64,000 nucleotides of DNA from Metapseudomonas otitidis (GCF_900111835.1 NZ_FOJP01000005.1:186001-250000); one strand, 5' to 3'; numbered from the stretch's first letter, positions 54,144 to 64,000 are shown. Translations and numbers: made by a program. The notes: generated from the letters alone by a model not told the origin.

Positions 54144-55301
54144 TCAGGACGCCTTGGGCTTCACCGGCGCCTTGGGCTCCGGCTTCAGGAAGGGATACAG
54201 GTGCTGGCGCAGGATGCCGTCCGGCAGCGGCTTGCCGAACACCCCGTAGCGGGTCGGCCACTCCTTCGGCGGCAGCTTGAAGGTGCCGAACACCATGTCG
54301 ACGATCGGCAGGTGGATCGCATAGTTCTTGTAGATGTAGTCCGGGTGCCGGGCGTGGTGCCAGTGGTGGTAGCGCGGCAGCACCAGCAGGTAGTTCAGCC
54401 AGCCGCCATCGATGCGCACGTTGGCGTGGGCCAGCACCGCCTGCACGCCCACCAGGATCACGTAGGCGTTCATCGCCTGGGGCGAGAAGCCCATCAGCAT
54501 CAGCGGCACCAGCACCCCGGTACGGGTCAGCAGGATCTCCACGAAGTGGATGCGCGAGCCCGCCAGCCAGTCCATCGACGTGCTGGAGTGGTGCACCGCA
54601 TGGAAGCGCCACAGCCAGGGCACCACGTGGTACAGGCGGTGCAGCCAGTACTGGCCGAGGTCCGCCACCAGCACCGCGAGGATGAACTGCAGCCAGATCG
54701 GCATGGACTGCACGCCGGCCTGGAAGGTCGCCGAGACCGCCCAGCCCCCCAGCAGGGTGGAGGACGCGGTGACGAAGATCAGGATGAACTGCACCAGCAT
54801 GTGGCTGACGAAGAAGTACGCCAGGTCCGTGCGCCAGTGCGGCCGCAGGATGTTCTGCTCCGGGTCCTTCGCGTACAGCTTCTCCAGCGGGATGAAGACG
54901 ATGGCCGACACCAGCAGCGCCAGCACGAACCAGTCCAGCCCCAGGGAATAGGGCGTCTCGCCGATGGTCTCGAACTGGATGTTGGTCCCCCCCAGGAACA
55001 CCGCCAGCCCCGAGGCCGCGATGCCGGTGAAGCCCAGGCGCTTGCGCCGGTTAAGCAGGATGTTCAGCGTGCCCAGGCTGAACGACAGCACCAGGCCCAC
55101 CAGCAGCACCGTACGGGCGAACTGCTCGCTGTAGACCTTGCGGAACTCCGCGAAGGTCAGCCACTCGGGAAACAGGAAACACAGCACCGCGCAGAGGCTC
55201 AACAGGCCCAGTGCCGCAGACAGGTAACCACTGATGCGCCCTTCCCCGACCCGGAACGGGGCGTGGCCATGGCGCTGGAAATAGGCTTTGAGAGCCTCCA
55301 T
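54144..55301 (-). CDS. Sterol desaturase / fatty acid hydroxylase superfamily membrane protein
   Basis: A 385-residue di-iron membrane enzyme. About seven helices; the His boxes are HRLYH (HxxxH), FHAVHH and HHWHHARH, on the cytoplasmic side, binding the two irons that hydroxylate or desaturate a lipid. It has an extra N-terminal membrane domain (about 20-140) compared with minimal members. ATG at 55301 follows AAGGAGG by 7 bases. Lipid substrate unknown (sterols are unlikely in Pseudomonas; hydroxylation of fatty acyl or ornithine lipids is possible). Confidence 0.85.
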   Translation of the reverse strand: MEALKAYFQRHGHAPFRVGEGRISGYLSAALGLLSLCAVLCFLFPEWLTFAEFRKVYSEQFARTVLLVGLVLSFSLGTLNILLNRRKRLGFTGIAASGLAVFLGGTNIQFETIGETPYSLGLDWFVLALLVSAIVFIPLEKLYAKDPEQNILRPHWRTDLAYFFVSHMLVQFILIFVTASSTLLGGWAVSATFQAGVQSMPIWLQFILAVLVADLGQYWLHRLYHVVPWLWRFHAVHHSSTSMDWLAGSRIHFVEILLTRTGVLVPLMLMGFSPQAMNAYVILVGVQAVLAHANVRIDGGWLNYLLVLPRYHHWHHARHPDYIYKNYAIHLPIVDMVFGTFKLPPKEWPTRYGVFGKPLPDGILRQHLYPFLKPEPKAPVKPKAS

Positions 55302-55476
55302 CGGACATCCTCCTTGAAACCGGCCTTCTGGCCGTTCACGATCTTGACGCACCTGCCGCGCTCCAGGCCACCTCCGGCGACGAATGCCGCGTCCAACTGC
55401 GACGTCCATCGCGTTGAGGGCGAACCAACCGGCGCACGGCAGGGTCAGCAGACACGAACCCACAGCAAGGCATCCC

Positions 55477-56505
55477 ATGGACCTGGTCGTCGCCCGGCCG
55501 GAGGGCCTCTACTGCCCGCCCGGCGATTTCTACATCGATCCCTGGAAACCCGTCGCCCGCGCCGTCATCACCCACGGCCACGGCGACCATGCCCGCAGCG
55601 GCAACGGCCACTACCTCACCGCCACCCCCGGTGCCGGCGTGTTGCGCGCCCGCCTCGGCGACGTGCCCCTGCAGACCCTGGACTACGGCGAAGCCCTGCT
55701 GCACAACGGCGTGCGCATCAGCCTGCACCCCGCCGGCCACGTGCTCGGCTCCGCCCAGGTGCGCCTGGAACACCAGGGCCAGGTCTGGGTCGCCTCCGGT
55801 GACTACAAGACCGAAGCCGACGGCACCTGCGCCCCCTTCGAGCCGGTGCGCTGCCACTGCTTCATCACCGAATCCACCTTCGGCCTGCCCATCTACCGCT
55901 GGCAGCCCCAGGCCCAGGTCATGGACCAGGTGCGCCAGTGGTGGCAGGCCAACCGTGCCGCCGGGCGCGCCAGCGTGCTGTTCAGCTATGCCTTCGGCAA
56001 GGCCCAGCGGCTGCTCCACGGCCTGGCGGACGAACCCGGCCCGATCCTCGTCCACGGCGCCGTGGAGCCCCTCAACCGCGTCTACCGCGAAGCCGGCGTG
56101 CGCCTGGCCGCCACCCGCTACGCCGGCGAACTCAAGCGCAACGACCCGCTGCTGCGCGAAGCCCTGGTGATCGCCCCGCCCTCCGCCGCCGGCAGCACCT
56201 GGATGCGCCGCTTCGGCGACTACAGCGACGCCTTCGCCAGCGGCTGGATGCTCCTGCGCGGTGCCCGTCGCCGCCGGGGCGTGGACCGCGGCTTCGTGCT
56301 CTCCGACCACGCCGACTGGCCCGGCCTGCTCTGGGCCGTGCAGCAGAGCGGCGCGGAGCGGGTCTTCGTCACCCACGGCTCGGTCCCCGTGCTGGTGCGC
56401 TACCTGCGCGAACAGGGCCTCGACGCCCAGGGCTTCAGCACCGAATACGGCGACGAGGACGACACCCCCGACAGCGCCGACGCCACCCCGGAGGCCCCCG
56501 CATGA
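55477..56505 (+). CDS. Ligase-associated metallo-beta-lactamase-fold DNA exonuclease
   Basis: A 342-residue nuclease of the MBL/beta-CASP-like family (ligase-associated DNA exonuclease type). Metal motif HGHGDHA (His33, His35, Asp37, His38), further ligands in [15 protein letters not shown] and SGDYKTE, and C-terminal SDHADW and THGSVPV. The start ATG at 55477 follows CAAGG; the product starts [12 protein letters not shown]. Stop overlaps the ligase start (ATGA). First of a four-gene repair unit. Confidence 0.9.
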   Translation: MDLVVARPEGLYCPPGDFYIDPWKPVARAVITHGHGDHARSGNGHYLTATPGAGVLRARLGDVPLQTLDYGEALLHNGVRISLHPAGHVLGSAQVRLEHQGQVWVASGDYKTEADGTCAPFEPVRCHCFITESTFGLPIYRWQPQAQVMDQVRQWWQANRAAGRASVLFSYAFGKAQRLLHGLADEPGPILVHGAVEPLNRVYREAGVRLAATRYAGELKRNDPLLREALVIAPPSAAGSTWMRRFGDYSDAFASGWMLLRGARRRRGVDRGFVLSDHADWPGLLWAVQQSGAERVFVTHGSVPVLVRYLREQGLDAQGFSTEYGDEDDTPDSADATPEAPA

Positions 56506-58166
56506 AGGCCTTCGCCGACCTCTACATGCGCCTCGACGCCAGCACCTCCAGCAACGCCAAGCTCGCCGCCCTGGAGGACTACTTCCGCCAGGCCAGCGCC
56601 GAAGACGCCGCCTGGGCCGTGTACTTCCTCAGCGGCGGCAAACCGCGCCAACTGGTGCCGGTGCGCCAGCTCAAGGCCAGTACCCTGGCCGTCACCGGCC
56701 TGCCCGAATGGCTCTTCGAAGAGAGCTACCAGAGCGTCGGCGACCTCGCCGAAACCATCGCCCTGCTGTTGCCCCCCGCCGCCAGCGACAGCCAGGAGGG
56801 CCTCGCCCAGTGGCTGGAAGAGCACCTGCTGCCCCTGCGCGGCCTGCCGCCGGCCGAACTCACCGAGCGCCTGTCGCGGCTCTGGGCGCGGCTCGATCGC
56901 GACGGCCTGCTGGTGTTCAACAAACTCATCACCGGCGCCTTCCGCGTCGGCGTCTCGCGCCTGCTGGTGACCCGCGCCCTGGCCAGCCTCAGCGGCCTGG
57001 ACCCCAAGCGCATCGCCCAGCGCATGGTCGGCTACACCGACATCAGCCGCGTCCCCAGCGCCGACGGCTACCGCCGGCTGATCGCCGCCGAAAGCCCCGA
57101 CGAGCACCGCGAACGTGGCGGCCAGCCCTACCCCTTCTTCCTCGCCCACCCGCTGCAGCTGGAGCCCGAGGCCTTCGACGAACGCCTCGGCCCGCCCAGC
57201 GACTGGCTGGCGGAATGGAAATGGGACGGCATCCGCGCGCAACTGGTACGCCGCGACGGCCAGCTGTGGATCTGGTCCCGGGGCGAAGAGCTGGTCACCG
57301 AGCGCTTCCCCGAGCTGCACGCCCTCTGCCGGCAATTGCCCGACGGCTGCGTGATCGACGGCGAACTGCTGGTCTGGAAGGACGGCCGCGCCCAGCCCTT
57401 CGCCCTGCTGCAACAGCGCATCGGCCGCAAGCGCCTGACCCGCCAGGTGCTGGAAGACGCCCCCGTGCGGGTGCTGGCCTACGACCTGCTGGAATGGCAG
57501 GGCGAAGACTGGCGCAGCCGCCCGCAACAGGCCCGCCGCGCCCAGCTCGAACAGCTGCTGGCGGGGCTGGACACCCCGTTGCTGGGGCTGTCCCCGGAAG
57601 TCACCGGCGCCACCTGGGAGGCCCTGGCCGCCGAACGCCAGCGCGCCCGCGAACAGGGCGTGGAAGGCCTGATGCTCAAGGCCCGCGACGCCCGCTACGG
57701 CGTCGGCCGCACCCGCGAGGACGGCACCTGGTGGAAATGGAAGCTCGACCCCTACAGCGTCGACGCCGTGCTCATCTACGCCCAGCGCGGCCACGGCCGC
57801 CGCGCCAGCCTCTACACCGACTTCACCTTCGCCGTCTGGGCCGAGGGCGAAGGCGACGCCCCGCGCAGCCTGGTGCCCTTCGCCAAGGCCTACTCCGGGC
57901 TCACCGACGAGGAGATGCGCCAGGTGGACGCCATCATCCGCCGCACCACCGTGGAGAAGTTCGGCCCGGTGCGCAGCGTCACCCCCAGCCTGGTGTTCGA
58001 ACTGGGCTTCGAAGGCATCGCCCGCTCGCGCCGGCACAAGAGCGGCGTCGCCGTGCGCTTCCCGCGCATGCTGCGCTGGCGCCGCGACAAACCCGTGGAG
58101 GACGCCGACACCCTGGCCAGCCTGCACGCCCTGCTGGGCGCTGCCCCGGCAGAGGACGATGCATGA
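56502..58166 (+). CDS. ATP-dependent DNA ligase (ligase-associated repair cassette)
   Basis: A 554-residue ligase. N-terminal DNA-binding domain (about 1-190), nucleotidyltransferase domain with adenylated Lys240 in [10 protein letters not shown] (motif I KxDG), motif [13 protein letters not shown], motif [12 protein letters not shown], motif [16 protein letters not shown], then an OB-fold domain. Seals nicks with ATP; the cell's main ligase is NAD-dependent LigA, so this is an accessory repair ligase. No polymerase or Ku, so not the LigD end-joining type. Overlaps both neighbours by 4 bp. Confidence 0.92.
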   Translation: MKAFADLYMRLDASTSSNAKLAALEDYFRQASAEDAAWAVYFLSGGKPRQLVPVRQLKASTLAVTGLPEWLFEESYQSVGDLAETIALLLPPAASDSQEGLAQWLEEHLLPLRGLPPAELTERLSRLWARLDRDGLLVFNKLITGAFRVGVSRLLVTRALASLSGLDPKRIAQRMVGYTDISRVPSADGYRRLIAAESPDEHRERGGQPYPFFLAHPLQLEPEAFDERLGPPSDWLAEWKWDGIRAQLVRRDGQLWIWSRGEELVTERFPELHALCRQLPDGCVIDGELLVWKDGRAQPFALLQQRIGRKRLTRQVLEDAPVRVLAYDLLEWQGEDWRSRPQQARRAQLEQLLAGLDTPLLGLSPEVTGATWEALAAERQRAREQGVEGLMLKARDARYGVGRTREDGTWWKWKLDPYSVDAVLIYAQRGHGRRASLYTDFTFAVWAEGEGDAPRSLVPFAKAYSGLTDEEMRQVDAIIRRTTVEKFGPVRSVTPSLVFELGFEGIARSRRHKSGVAVRFPRMLRWRRDKPVEDADTLASLHALLGAAPAEDDA

Positions 58167-60634
58167 GCCGCCCCTCCGACGCCTGGTTCGACGCCCAGGG
58201 CTGGACGCCCTTCCCCTTCCAGCGCCAGCTCTGGGACGCCGCCCGCCAGCGCCGCTCCGGCCTGCTCCACGCCACCACCGGCTCCGGCAAGACCTACGCC
58301 GCCTGGTTCGCCGCCCTCGACGCCATCGCCCCCGGCACCGCCAGCCCCGCCAAGCCGCTGCCCCTCTCGGTGCTGTGGATCACCCCCATGCGTGCCCTGG
58401 CCGCCGACACCGCCCGCGCCCTGCAGGCGCCCCTGGACGCCCTCGGCCTGCCCTGGAGCCTCGGCCTGCGCACCGGCGACACTGGCAGCAGCGAGCGCGC
58501 CCGCCAGGCCCGGCGCCTGCCCAGCGCCCTGGTCACCACCCCGGAAAGCCTGACCCTGCTGCTGACCCGCGCCGACGCCGCCGAGGCCTTCGCCCACCTG
58601 CAGATGGTGGTGGTGGACGAATGGCACGAACTGCTCGGCAGCAAGCGCGGCGTGCAACTGCAGCTGGCCCTCGCACGCCTGCGCCGCTGGCACCCGCACC
58701 TGGTGACCTGGGGCCTCTCCGCCACCCTCGGCAACCTCGACCACGCCCTGGAGGTGCTGGTACCCGACGGCCAGGGCCTGCTGCTCGAAGGCCGCCAGGA
58801 CAAGGCCCTGGCGGTGGACACCCTGCTCCCCGACAGCGTCGAACGCTTCCCCTGGGCCGGCCACATGGGCCTGCGCATGCTGCCCAAGGTGGTCGCCGAA
58901 CTGGAGGCCAGCCCCAGCAGCCTGGTGTTCACCAACACCCGCTCCCAGGCCGAACTCTGGTACCAGGCCCTGCTGGAGGCGCGGCCCGACTGGGCCGGGC
59001 TGATCGCCCTGCACCACGCCTCGCTGTCCCGCGAGGTGCGCGAATGGGTCGAGGACGCCCTCAAGCACGGCCGGCTCAAGGCCGTGGTCTGCACCTCCAG
59101 CCTCGACCTGGGGGTGGACTTCCTGCCCGTCGAACGGGTCCTGCAGATCGGCACCGCCAAGGGCATCGCCCGCCTCATGCAGCGTGCCGGCCGCTCCGGG
59201 CACGCCCCCGGCCGCACCTCGCGGGTCACCCTGGTGCCCACCCACAGCCTGGAACTGGTGGAGGCCGTCGCCGCCCGCCAGGCCGTGGCCGAACGCCGCA
59301 TCGAAGCCCGGCAGAGCCCGGAAAAGCCCCTCGACGTCCTGGTGCAGCACCTGGTCAGCATGGCCCTGGGGGGTGGTTTCCAGCCCGACGCACTGCTGGC
59401 GGAAGTGCGCGGCGCCTGGGCCTACCGCCACCTCGACGCCGCCGACTGGGCCTGGTGCCTGACCTTCGTCCGCCACGGCGGCAGCTCCCTCAGCGCCTAC
59501 CCCGACTACCAGCGGGTGGAGCCCGACGAGCAGGGCCTCTGGCGGGTGCCCAACCGCGCCCTGGCCCGGCGCCACCGGCAGAGCGTCGGCACCATCGTCG
59601 GCGACGCCAGCCTGCAGGTGCGCTTCTGGGGCAAGGGCGGAGCCGCCGGCCACCTCGGCAGCATCGAAGAGAGCTTCATCGCCCGCCTGCGCCCCGGCGA
59701 GGTGTTCCTCTTCGCCGGCCGCCACCTGGAACTGGTGCGGGTGGAAGGCATGACCGCCTACGTACGCCGCTCCAGCGCCCGTAAGGCCGCCATCCCGCGC
59801 TGGAACGGCGGGCGCATGCCGCTCTCCAGCGAACTGGCCGCCGCCCTTGTGCACCAGCTCGGCGAGGCCGCCCAGGGCCGCTACGACAGCCCCGAACTGC
59901 AGCTCGTGCGCCCGTTGCTGAGCCTGCAGGCCGCCTGGTCCGCCCTGCCCGAGGACGACAACCTGCTGGTGGAGCGCCTGCACTCGCGGGAGGGCTGGCA
60001 CCTGTTCCTCTACCCCTTCGCCGGCCGCCACGTGCACCTGGGCCTCGCCAGCCTCCTGGCCTGGCGACTGGCCCGCCAGCGCCCCGGCACCTTCTCCATC
60101 GCCGTCAACGACTACGGCCTGGAGCTGCTGGCCGCCGAAGCCCCCGACTGGGACGACGCCCGCCTGCCCGCCCTGCTGGAGGACGGCGACCTGCTCAGCG
60201 AACTGCTGGACAGCCTCAACGCCAGCGAGCTGACCCGCCGCCGCTTCCGCGAGATCGCCCAGATCGCCGGCCTGCTCTACAGCGGCCCGCCGGGGGCGCA
60301 CAAAAGCACCCGCCAGCTGCAGGCCTCCAGCAGCCTGTTCTTCGACGTGTTCCGCCAGTACGACCCGGACAACCGCCTGCTGCACCAGGCCCGCGACGAA
60401 GCCCTGCGCCAGGAGCTGGACCTGCCACGCCTGGCCGACGCCCTCGCCCGCCTGCGCCAGCGGCGCCTGGTGGTGAAGGACGTCGAACGCGCCACCCCGC
60501 TGGCCTTCCCCCTGCTGGTGGAGCGCCTGCGCGAGGGCCTGAGCACCGAGAAGCTCGCCGACCGCATCGCCCGCATGGTGGCGCAACTGGAAAAAGCCGC
60601 CGACGCCCCGCCCAGGCGGAGGCGCCGCCCGTGA
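58163..60634 (+). CDS. Ligase-associated Lhr-like DEXH-box helicase
   Basis: An 823-residue superfamily 2 DNA helicase of the Lhr-core type. Walker A ATTGSGKT (Lys43), DEWH box in VVVDEWHEL, motif [11 protein letters not shown], motif [16 protein letters not shown], then winged-helix and Lhr beta-barrel core domains. Relatives translocate 3' to 5' and unwind RNA:DNA hybrids. The start overlaps the ligase stop (ATGA) and the stop overlaps the phosphoesterase GTG (GTGA). Confidence 0.92.
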   Translation: MSRPSDAWFDAQGWTPFPFQRQLWDAARQRRSGLLHATTGSGKTYAAWFAALDAIAPGTASPAKPLPLSVLWITPMRALAADTARALQAPLDALGLPWSLGLRTGDTGSSERARQARRLPSALVTTPESLTLLLTRADAAEAFAHLQMVVVDEWHELLGSKRGVQLQLALARLRRWHPHLVTWGLSATLGNLDHALEVLVPDGQGLLLEGRQDKALAVDTLLPDSVERFPWAGHMGLRMLPKVVAELEASPSSLVFTNTRSQAELWYQALLEARPDWAGLIALHHASLSREVREWVEDALKHGRLKAVVCTSSLDLGVDFLPVERVLQIGTAKGIARLMQRAGRSGHAPGRTSRVTLVPTHSLELVEAVAARQAVAERRIEARQSPEKPLDVLVQHLVSMALGGGFQPDALLAEVRGAWAYRHLDAADWAWCLTFVRHGGSSLSAYPDYQRVEPDEQGLWRVPNRALARRHRQSVGTIVGDASLQVRFWGKGGAAGHLGSIEESFIARLRPGEVFLFAGRHLELVRVEGMTAYVRRSSARKAAIPRWNGGRMPLSSELAAALVHQLGEAAQGRYDSPELQLVRPLLSLQAAWSALPEDDNLLVERLHSREGWHLFLYPFAGRHVHLGLASLLAWRLARQRPGTFSIAVNDYGLELLAAEAPDWDDARLPALLEDGDLLSELLDSLNASELTRRRFREIAQIAGLLYSGPPGAHKSTRQLQASSSLFFDVFRQYDPDNRLLHQARDEALRQELDLPRLADALARLRQRRLVVKDVERATPLAFPLLVERLREGLSTEKLADRIARMVAQLEKAADAPPRRRRRP

Positions 60635-61293
60635 ACACCCACCTCGACGTGGACCTGGCCGGCACCCGCCTGCGCCTGCTGGGGGACCGCGCCCTCTACT
60701 GGCCGGAACAGCACTGCCTGCTGATCGCCGACATCCACTTCGGCAAGGCCGCCAGCTTCCGCCGCCTCGGCCAACCGGTGCCCGCCGGCACCACCGCCGC
60801 CAACCTGGCACGGCTGGACCGCCTGCTGCACAGCCACGACACCCGGCGCCTGGTCTTCCTCGGCGACTTCCTGCACGCCCGCCACGGGCGCCACGACGGC
60901 CTCTGGCAGGCCCTGGCCGACTGGCGCGAACGGCATCCCACGCTGCACATCGACCTGGTGCGCGGCAACCACGACCGCCACGCCGGCGACCCACCCGCCA
61001 GCCTCGGCTTCGACCTGCACGAGGCCGAACTGCTGCTCGGCCCCTTTGCCCTGCGCCACGAGCCCGAACCCCACCCCGAGCGCCACGTCCTGGCCGGCCA
61101 CCTGCACCCCTGCCACCGCCTGCGCGGCCCCGGCCGGCAGAGCCTGCGCCTGCCCTGCTTCGCCCTCGGCCGCAGCGTCAGCCTGCTGCCGGCCTTCGGC
61201 GAATTCACCGGCGGGCTGGAACAACCGGGCACCCCGGGCACCCGCCTCTACCTCTGCGGCGACGGCGGCGTCTGGCCCGTGCCGGCGGCCTGA
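60631..61293 (+). CDS. Ligase-associated metallophosphoesterase PdeM-like
   Basis: A 220-residue calcineurin-like phosphoesterase. Motifs: [12 protein letters not shown] (Asp34, His36), [17 protein letters not shown] and AGHLHPCHR, the usual two-metal set. Starts with GTG at 60631, overlapping the helicase stop. In the cassette it would trim or remove 3'- or 2',3'-cyclic phosphate ends, making ends that the ligase can join; this is inference from family and context. Confidence 0.9.
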   Translation: MNTHLDVDLAGTRLRLLGDRALYWPEQHCLLIADIHFGKAASFRRLGQPVPAGTTAANLARLDRLLHSHDTRRLVFLGDFLHARHGRHDGLWQALADWRERHPTLHIDLVRGNHDRHAGDPPASLGFDLHEAELLLGPFALRHEPEPHPERHVLAGHLHPCHRLRGPGRQSLRLPCFALGRSVSLLPAFGEFTGGLEQPGTPGTRLYLCGDGGVWPVPAA

Positions 61294-61896
61294 AACCACC
61301 GATCCGGGCCAACGACTGAACGTGTCGGCCCCGAGGGGGTCAGAACAAGGGCATTGTTCATTGCTCCCTGTGGCGCCCTCGTGGCGCCTGCTTTTTTTGG
61401 GGAGCAGTCCATCTGAAGCGCACTCCGAAATTGCATGTGGCTGAGACGTTGAGGCAGGGAACCTGCCCCTTCAGGAGGCCGAGCGCAGTTGTTGCGCAGG
61501 GGGACGAGCGGCATGGATGCCGCGAGAGGCGCGCCAGGCCATGGATGGCCCATCGCGCCGGCCCCCGAAGTAACGATGGAGCGAGGGGAGTCCCGCGAAG
61601 CGGGATCCGGATGCAGGGGCGAGCCTTTTTGGTTTCTTTTTTGTGGGCGGCATTCCGACGACTGAAAAAAGAAACTCGCCTGGGAAGGCGAAACAAAGAA
61701 CATCCGCAGAACTCGATATACAGCCAGACCTCGAGCAATCCACCGCTCATGACCTCCCCACCCGACGACTGAGACATTCCCCCACATCCGTGACCCAGCG
61801 GTTTTTGATAGACTCCGCCCCCAGCGCCGGCCCAGCCGGCGCTGTCGTTTCTGTCACCCGGTCCGCCCTTTGCGTGGGCGACCACTGGAGGTATTC
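61294..61896. repeat. 600-bp non-coding region with a chain of hairpins
   Basis: No credible gene. Successive short palindromes are seen: GGCGCC pair (61372-61388) followed by seven T (a possible terminator of the repair cassette), GCAGG-GAA-CCTGC, GCGCAG/TTGCGC, GCGGCATGGATGCCGC, GGCCATGGATGGCC, CCCGC-GAA-GCGGG. A long one joins GTTTCTTTTTT (61632-61642) to AAAAAAGAAAC (61665-61675), extended by GGCGAG (61618) with CTCGCC (61675-61680). It resembles dispersed Pseudomonas intergenic repeats and may also form a structured RNA. Confidence 0.6.
61823..61843 (+). promoter_or_regulatory. Hairpin in the trhO leader
   Basis: AGCGCCGGC (61823-61831) pairs with GCCGGCGCT (61835-61843), a perfect 9-bp stem with a 3-base loop, 53 bp before the trhO start. 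A -10-like TAGACT lies at 61809-61814, so the stem would sit at the very 5' end of the mRNA. Confidence 0.45.
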
Positions 61897-62832
61897 ATGT
61901 CCCGCATCGTTGTCGCGGCGCTCTACAAGTTCGTATCCCTGAAAGACTACGTCGCCCTGCGCGAGCCCCTGCTCAAGACCATGACCGAGCACGGCATCAA
62001 GGGCACCCTGCTGCTCGCCGAGGAAGGCATCAACGGCACCGTCTCCGGCACCCGCGAGGGCATCGACGCCCTGCTGGCCTGGCTCAAGGTCGACCCGCGA
62101 TTCGTCGACCTGGATCACAAGGAGTCCTACTGCGACGAGCAGCCCTTCTACCGCACCAAGGTCAAGCTGAAGAAAGAGATCGTCACCCTCGGCGTGCCGG
62201 GCGTGGACCCGAACCAGCAGGTGGGCACCTACGTCGAGCCGCAGGACTGGAACGCCCTGATCAGCGACCCCGAGGTGCTGCTGATCGACACCCGCAACGA
62301 CTACGAAGTGGCCATCGGCACCTTCGAAGGCGCGGTGGACCCGAAGACCAAGTCCTTCCGCGAGTTCCCCGAATACATCAAGGCCCACTACGACCCGGCG
62401 GTGCACAAGAAGGTGGCGATGTTCTGCACCGGCGGCATCCGTTGCGAGAAGGCCTCCAGCTACATGCTCAACCAGGGCTTCGAAGAGGTCTTCCACCTCA
62501 AGGGCGGCATCCTCAAGTACCTGGAGGACGTGCCCCAGGAGCAGAGCCTGTGGCGCGGCGACTGCTTCGTCTTCGACAACCGCGTGACCGTGCGCCACGA
62601 CCTCAGCGAAGGCGACTACGACCAGTGCCACGCCTGCCGCAACCCGATCTCCGTGGAAGACCGCCAGTCCCCGCACTACGCCCCCGGCATCAGCTGCCCC
62701 CACTGCTGGGACAGCCTCTCGGAGAAGACCCGCGCCAGCGCCCGTGAACGGCAGAAGCAGATCGAGCTGGCCAAGCAGCGTAACCAGCCCCACCCCATCG
62801 GCCGCGACCCGCGGCAGAATCCGGAACACTGA
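61897..62832 (+). CDS. trhO: tRNA uridine(34) hydroxylase TrhO (YceA)
   Basis: A 311-residue rhodanese-domain enzyme that uses O2 to hydroxylate U34 in the wobble position of tRNAs (first step of cmo5U/mcmo5U). Acylphosphatase-like N-terminal domain (about 1-95) with [13 protein letters not shown], rhodanese domain (about 115-215) with catalytic Cys177 in [12 protein letters not shown], and a C-terminal Zn-type Cys set ([15 protein letters not shown]). ATG at 61897 follows GGAGGT. Confidence 0.94.
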   Translation: MSRIVVAALYKFVSLKDYVALREPLLKTMTEHGIKGTLLLAEEGINGTVSGTREGIDALLAWLKVDPRFVDLDHKESYCDEQPFYRTKVKLKKEIVTLGVPGVDPNQQVGTYVEPQDWNALISDPEVLLIDTRNDYEVAIGTFEGAVDPKTKSFREFPEYIKAHYDPAVHKKVAMFCTGGIRCEKASSYMLNQGFEEVFHLKGGILKYLEDVPQEQSLWRGDCFVFDNRVTVRHDLSEGDYDQCHACRNPISVEDRQSPHYAPGISCPHCWDSLSEKTRASARERQKQIELAKQRNQPHPIGRDPRQNPEH

Positions 62833-62851
62833 CCGACGACGAGGGATCGCC

Positions 62852-63490
62852 ATGGCCAACGCACGCCTGCTCTACGTGATGGACCCCATGTGCTCCTGGT
62901 GCTGGGGGTTCGCCCCGGTGGCCGGAGCGCTGATCGAGCAGGCGCGTGACGCCGGCGTGCCGCTGCGCCTGGTGGTCGGCGGCCTGCGCACCGGCCAGGG
63001 CGCGGCGCTGGAGCCGACCACGCGGCGCTACATCCTCGAACACTGGCACGCCGTCGAGCAGGCCACCGGCCAGCCGTTCCGCTTCGACGGCGCGCTGCCC
63101 GACGGCTTCGTCTACGACACCGAGCCGGCGTGCCGGGCCCTGGTGGCCGCGCGCGGACTCGACGAGGACGCCACCTGGGCGCTGGCCCGCGGCATCCAGC
63201 ACGCCTTCTATGCACAAGGCCAGGACGTGACCCAGGCCCAGCAACTGGTGGCCCTGGCCGAAACCGCCGGCATCCCGCGCATCGAGTTCGCCGAGGCCTT
63301 CGATGACCCGGCCACCCGCCAGGCCACCGCCGAGGACTTCACCTGGGTGCAGGACCTGGGCATCGCCGGCTTCCCCACCCTGCTGGCCGAACGCGATGGC
63401 CAGCTGGCCCTGCTGACCAACGGCTACCAGCCGCTGAGTGACCTGCAACCGCTGCTGGGCCGCTGGCTGGAGCGCATCGCCCATGGTTGA
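62852..63490 (+). CDS. DsbA-family (FrnE-like) thioredoxin-fold protein
   Basis: A 212-residue cytoplasmic protein with a thioredoxin fold interrupted by a helical insert, as in FrnE. The active site is MCSWCWGF (Cys14, Cys17) and the cis-Pro loop is GIAGFPTLL. No signal peptide, so it probably acts in the cytosol on disulfides or as a glutathione-type isomerase. ATG at 62852 follows GAGGGA. Its 3' end overlaps the ABC transporter start by 8 bp. Confidence 0.87.
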   Translation: MANARLLYVMDPMCSWCWGFAPVAGALIEQARDAGVPLRLVVGGLRTGQGAALEPTTRRYILEHWHAVEQATGQPFRFDGALPDGFVYDTEPACRALVAARGLDEDATWALARGIQHAFYAQGQDVTQAQQLVALAETAGIPRIEFAEAFDDPATRQATAEDFTWVQDLGIAGFPTLLAERDGQLALLTNGYQPLSDLQPLLGRWLERIAHG

Positions 63491-64000
63491 CCAGCTGAGC
63501 TGGGCGGAGATCCGCCGCCTCGCCCTGCGCCACCGCAAGGCCCTCTGGCTGGCCAACGGCGTGGCCATCCTCGCCGCGCTCTGCGCCGTGCCGATCCCGC
63601 TGCTGCTGCCGCTGCTGGTGGACGAAGTGCTGCTGGGCAAGGGCGACGCCGCCCTGCGCTTCATGGACGGTTTCCTGCCCGATGCCTGGCAGGGGCCGGT
63701 GGGCTACATCGGCCTGATGCTGGCCGTCACCCTGGTGCTGCGCAGCTGCGCCCTGGTGTTCAACGTGCTGCAGGCGCGCCTGTTCGCCCGCCTCTCCAAG
63801 GACGTGGTGTACCGCCTGCGGGTGCGCCTGATCGAACGCCTCAAGCGCATCTCCCTCGGCGAGTACGAAAGCCTCGGCGGCGGCACCGTCTCGGCCCACC
63901 TGGTGACCGACCTGGACACCCTGGACAAATTCATCGGCGAGACCCTCAGCCGCTTTCTGGTGGCCATGCTCAGCCTGGTGGGCACCGCCGGCATCCTGAT
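63483..64000 (+). CDS. ABC exporter, N-terminal membrane part (cut by window end)
   Basis: The first 172 codons of a gene running off the right edge. The product starts MVDQLSWAEIRRLALRHRKA and contains at least three helices (about 21-43, 78-100, 155-172) and VFNVLQARLFARLSKDVVYRLRVRLIERL, which is the coupling region of type IV ABC exporters (MsbA-like half transporters). The ATPase part would lie beyond the window. ATG at 63483 overlaps the preceding gene by 8 bp; a shared operon with the DsbA-like protein is likely. Confidence 0.85.
   Translation, partial: MVDQLSWAEIRRLALRHRKALWLANGVAILAALCAVPIPLLLPLLVDEVLLGKGDAALRFMDGFLPDAWQGPVGYIGLMLAVTLVLRSCALVFNVLQARLFARLSKDVVYRLRVRLIERLKRISLGEYESLGGGTVSAHLVTDLDTLDKFIGETLSRFLVAMLSLVGTAGIL

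Noticed and set aside
56502-58166. LigD end-joining ligase
   Set aside because: No polymerase or phosphoesterase domain in the same chain and no Ku gene nearby; the neighbours fit the ligase-associated cassette instead.
57890-60994. A 1034-codon open frame on the minus strand across the ligase-helicase region
   Set aside because: It is antisense to two genes with full catalytic motifs, its predicted protein is composed mostly of Gly, Ala, Val, Arg and Gln without domains, and it arises from the high GC third positions.
61358-61885. Open frames of 90-179 codons in the gene-free region before trhO
   Set aside because: No ribosome sites, several overlapping frames in both directions, and the DNA is built of palindromes; better explained as a structured repeat.

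Overview
The window is high-GC gammaproteobacterial chromosome and almost certainly comes from a Pseudomonas. The evidence is protein-level resemblance to known Pseudomonas genes (fadD2, phaJ1, hepA/rapA, nbdA, braCDEFG, the sha antiporter operon, pdxH, dinG, quiP) and gene order. From memory of P. aeruginosa PAO1, two conserved blocks are joined here: a fadD2-to-nbdA block (about 1-16.7 kb) and a braC-to-quiP block (about 17.3-53.9 kb). The right end carries a four-gene DNA-repair cassette not part of that PAO1 block. It is probably not P. aeruginosa itself; the species cannot be fixed from this sequence. No rRNA, tRNA, CRISPR array, prophage or transposase gene was seen.

Left block, 0-17 kb: long-chain acyl-CoA ligase fadD2 (-), divergent from an alpha/beta hydrolase and R-specific enoyl-CoA hydratase phaJ1 (fatty acid to polyhydroxyalkanoate precursors). 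Next comes an aromatic-acid/xenobiotic efflux set (FUSC permease, DUF1656 mini-protein, HlyD-type fusion protein). A 39-residue gene at 6877-6996 resembles CcoM, the small subunit of cbb3 oxidase, and lies behind a perfect FNR/Anr box placed exactly for class II activation. An AlkB-like dioxygenase, two small conserved proteins, rapA, an MFS transporter, the MHYT-GGDEF-EAL protein nbdA and an oxidoreductase/isomerase pair (glxR-like, hyi-like) follow.

Middle block, 17-35 kb: the branched-chain amino acid ABC importer braC-D-E-F-G, then a divergent LysR/atypical-SDR pair with a clear set of operator half sites. After that come a DUF488 protein, a lipoprotein, a GAPDH/erythrose-4-phosphate-dehydrogenase-like enzyme, a probable cysteine desulfhydrase paired with an EamA exporter, and the complete Mrp-type Na+/H+ antiporter operon shaA-C-D-E-F-G (subunits A and B fused).

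Envelope-rich block, 35-54 kb: a SlyB-like lipoprotein, pdxH, three OmpA-like lipoproteins (two in tandem with calcium-binding type repeats), a beta-lactamase-fold hydrolase, a secreted GH50-like glycoside hydrolase with a charged Pro/Ala/Lys/Glu tail, dinG, a collagen-like exported protein, several small conserved proteins including a His-rich SEC-C protein, a Nu-class GST and the acyl-homoserine-lactone acylase quiP.

Right end, 54-64 kb: a membrane fatty-acid hydroxylase/sterol desaturase, then a translationally coupled cassette of MBL exonuclease, ATP-dependent DNA ligase, Lhr-like helicase and PdeM phosphoesterase. About 600 bp of non-coding DNA made of successive hairpins follows, then trhO (tRNA uridine hydroxylation), a DsbA/FrnE-like protein and the start of an ABC exporter cut by the window edge. 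Many long antisense frames exist because of the GC content and were not called as genes.
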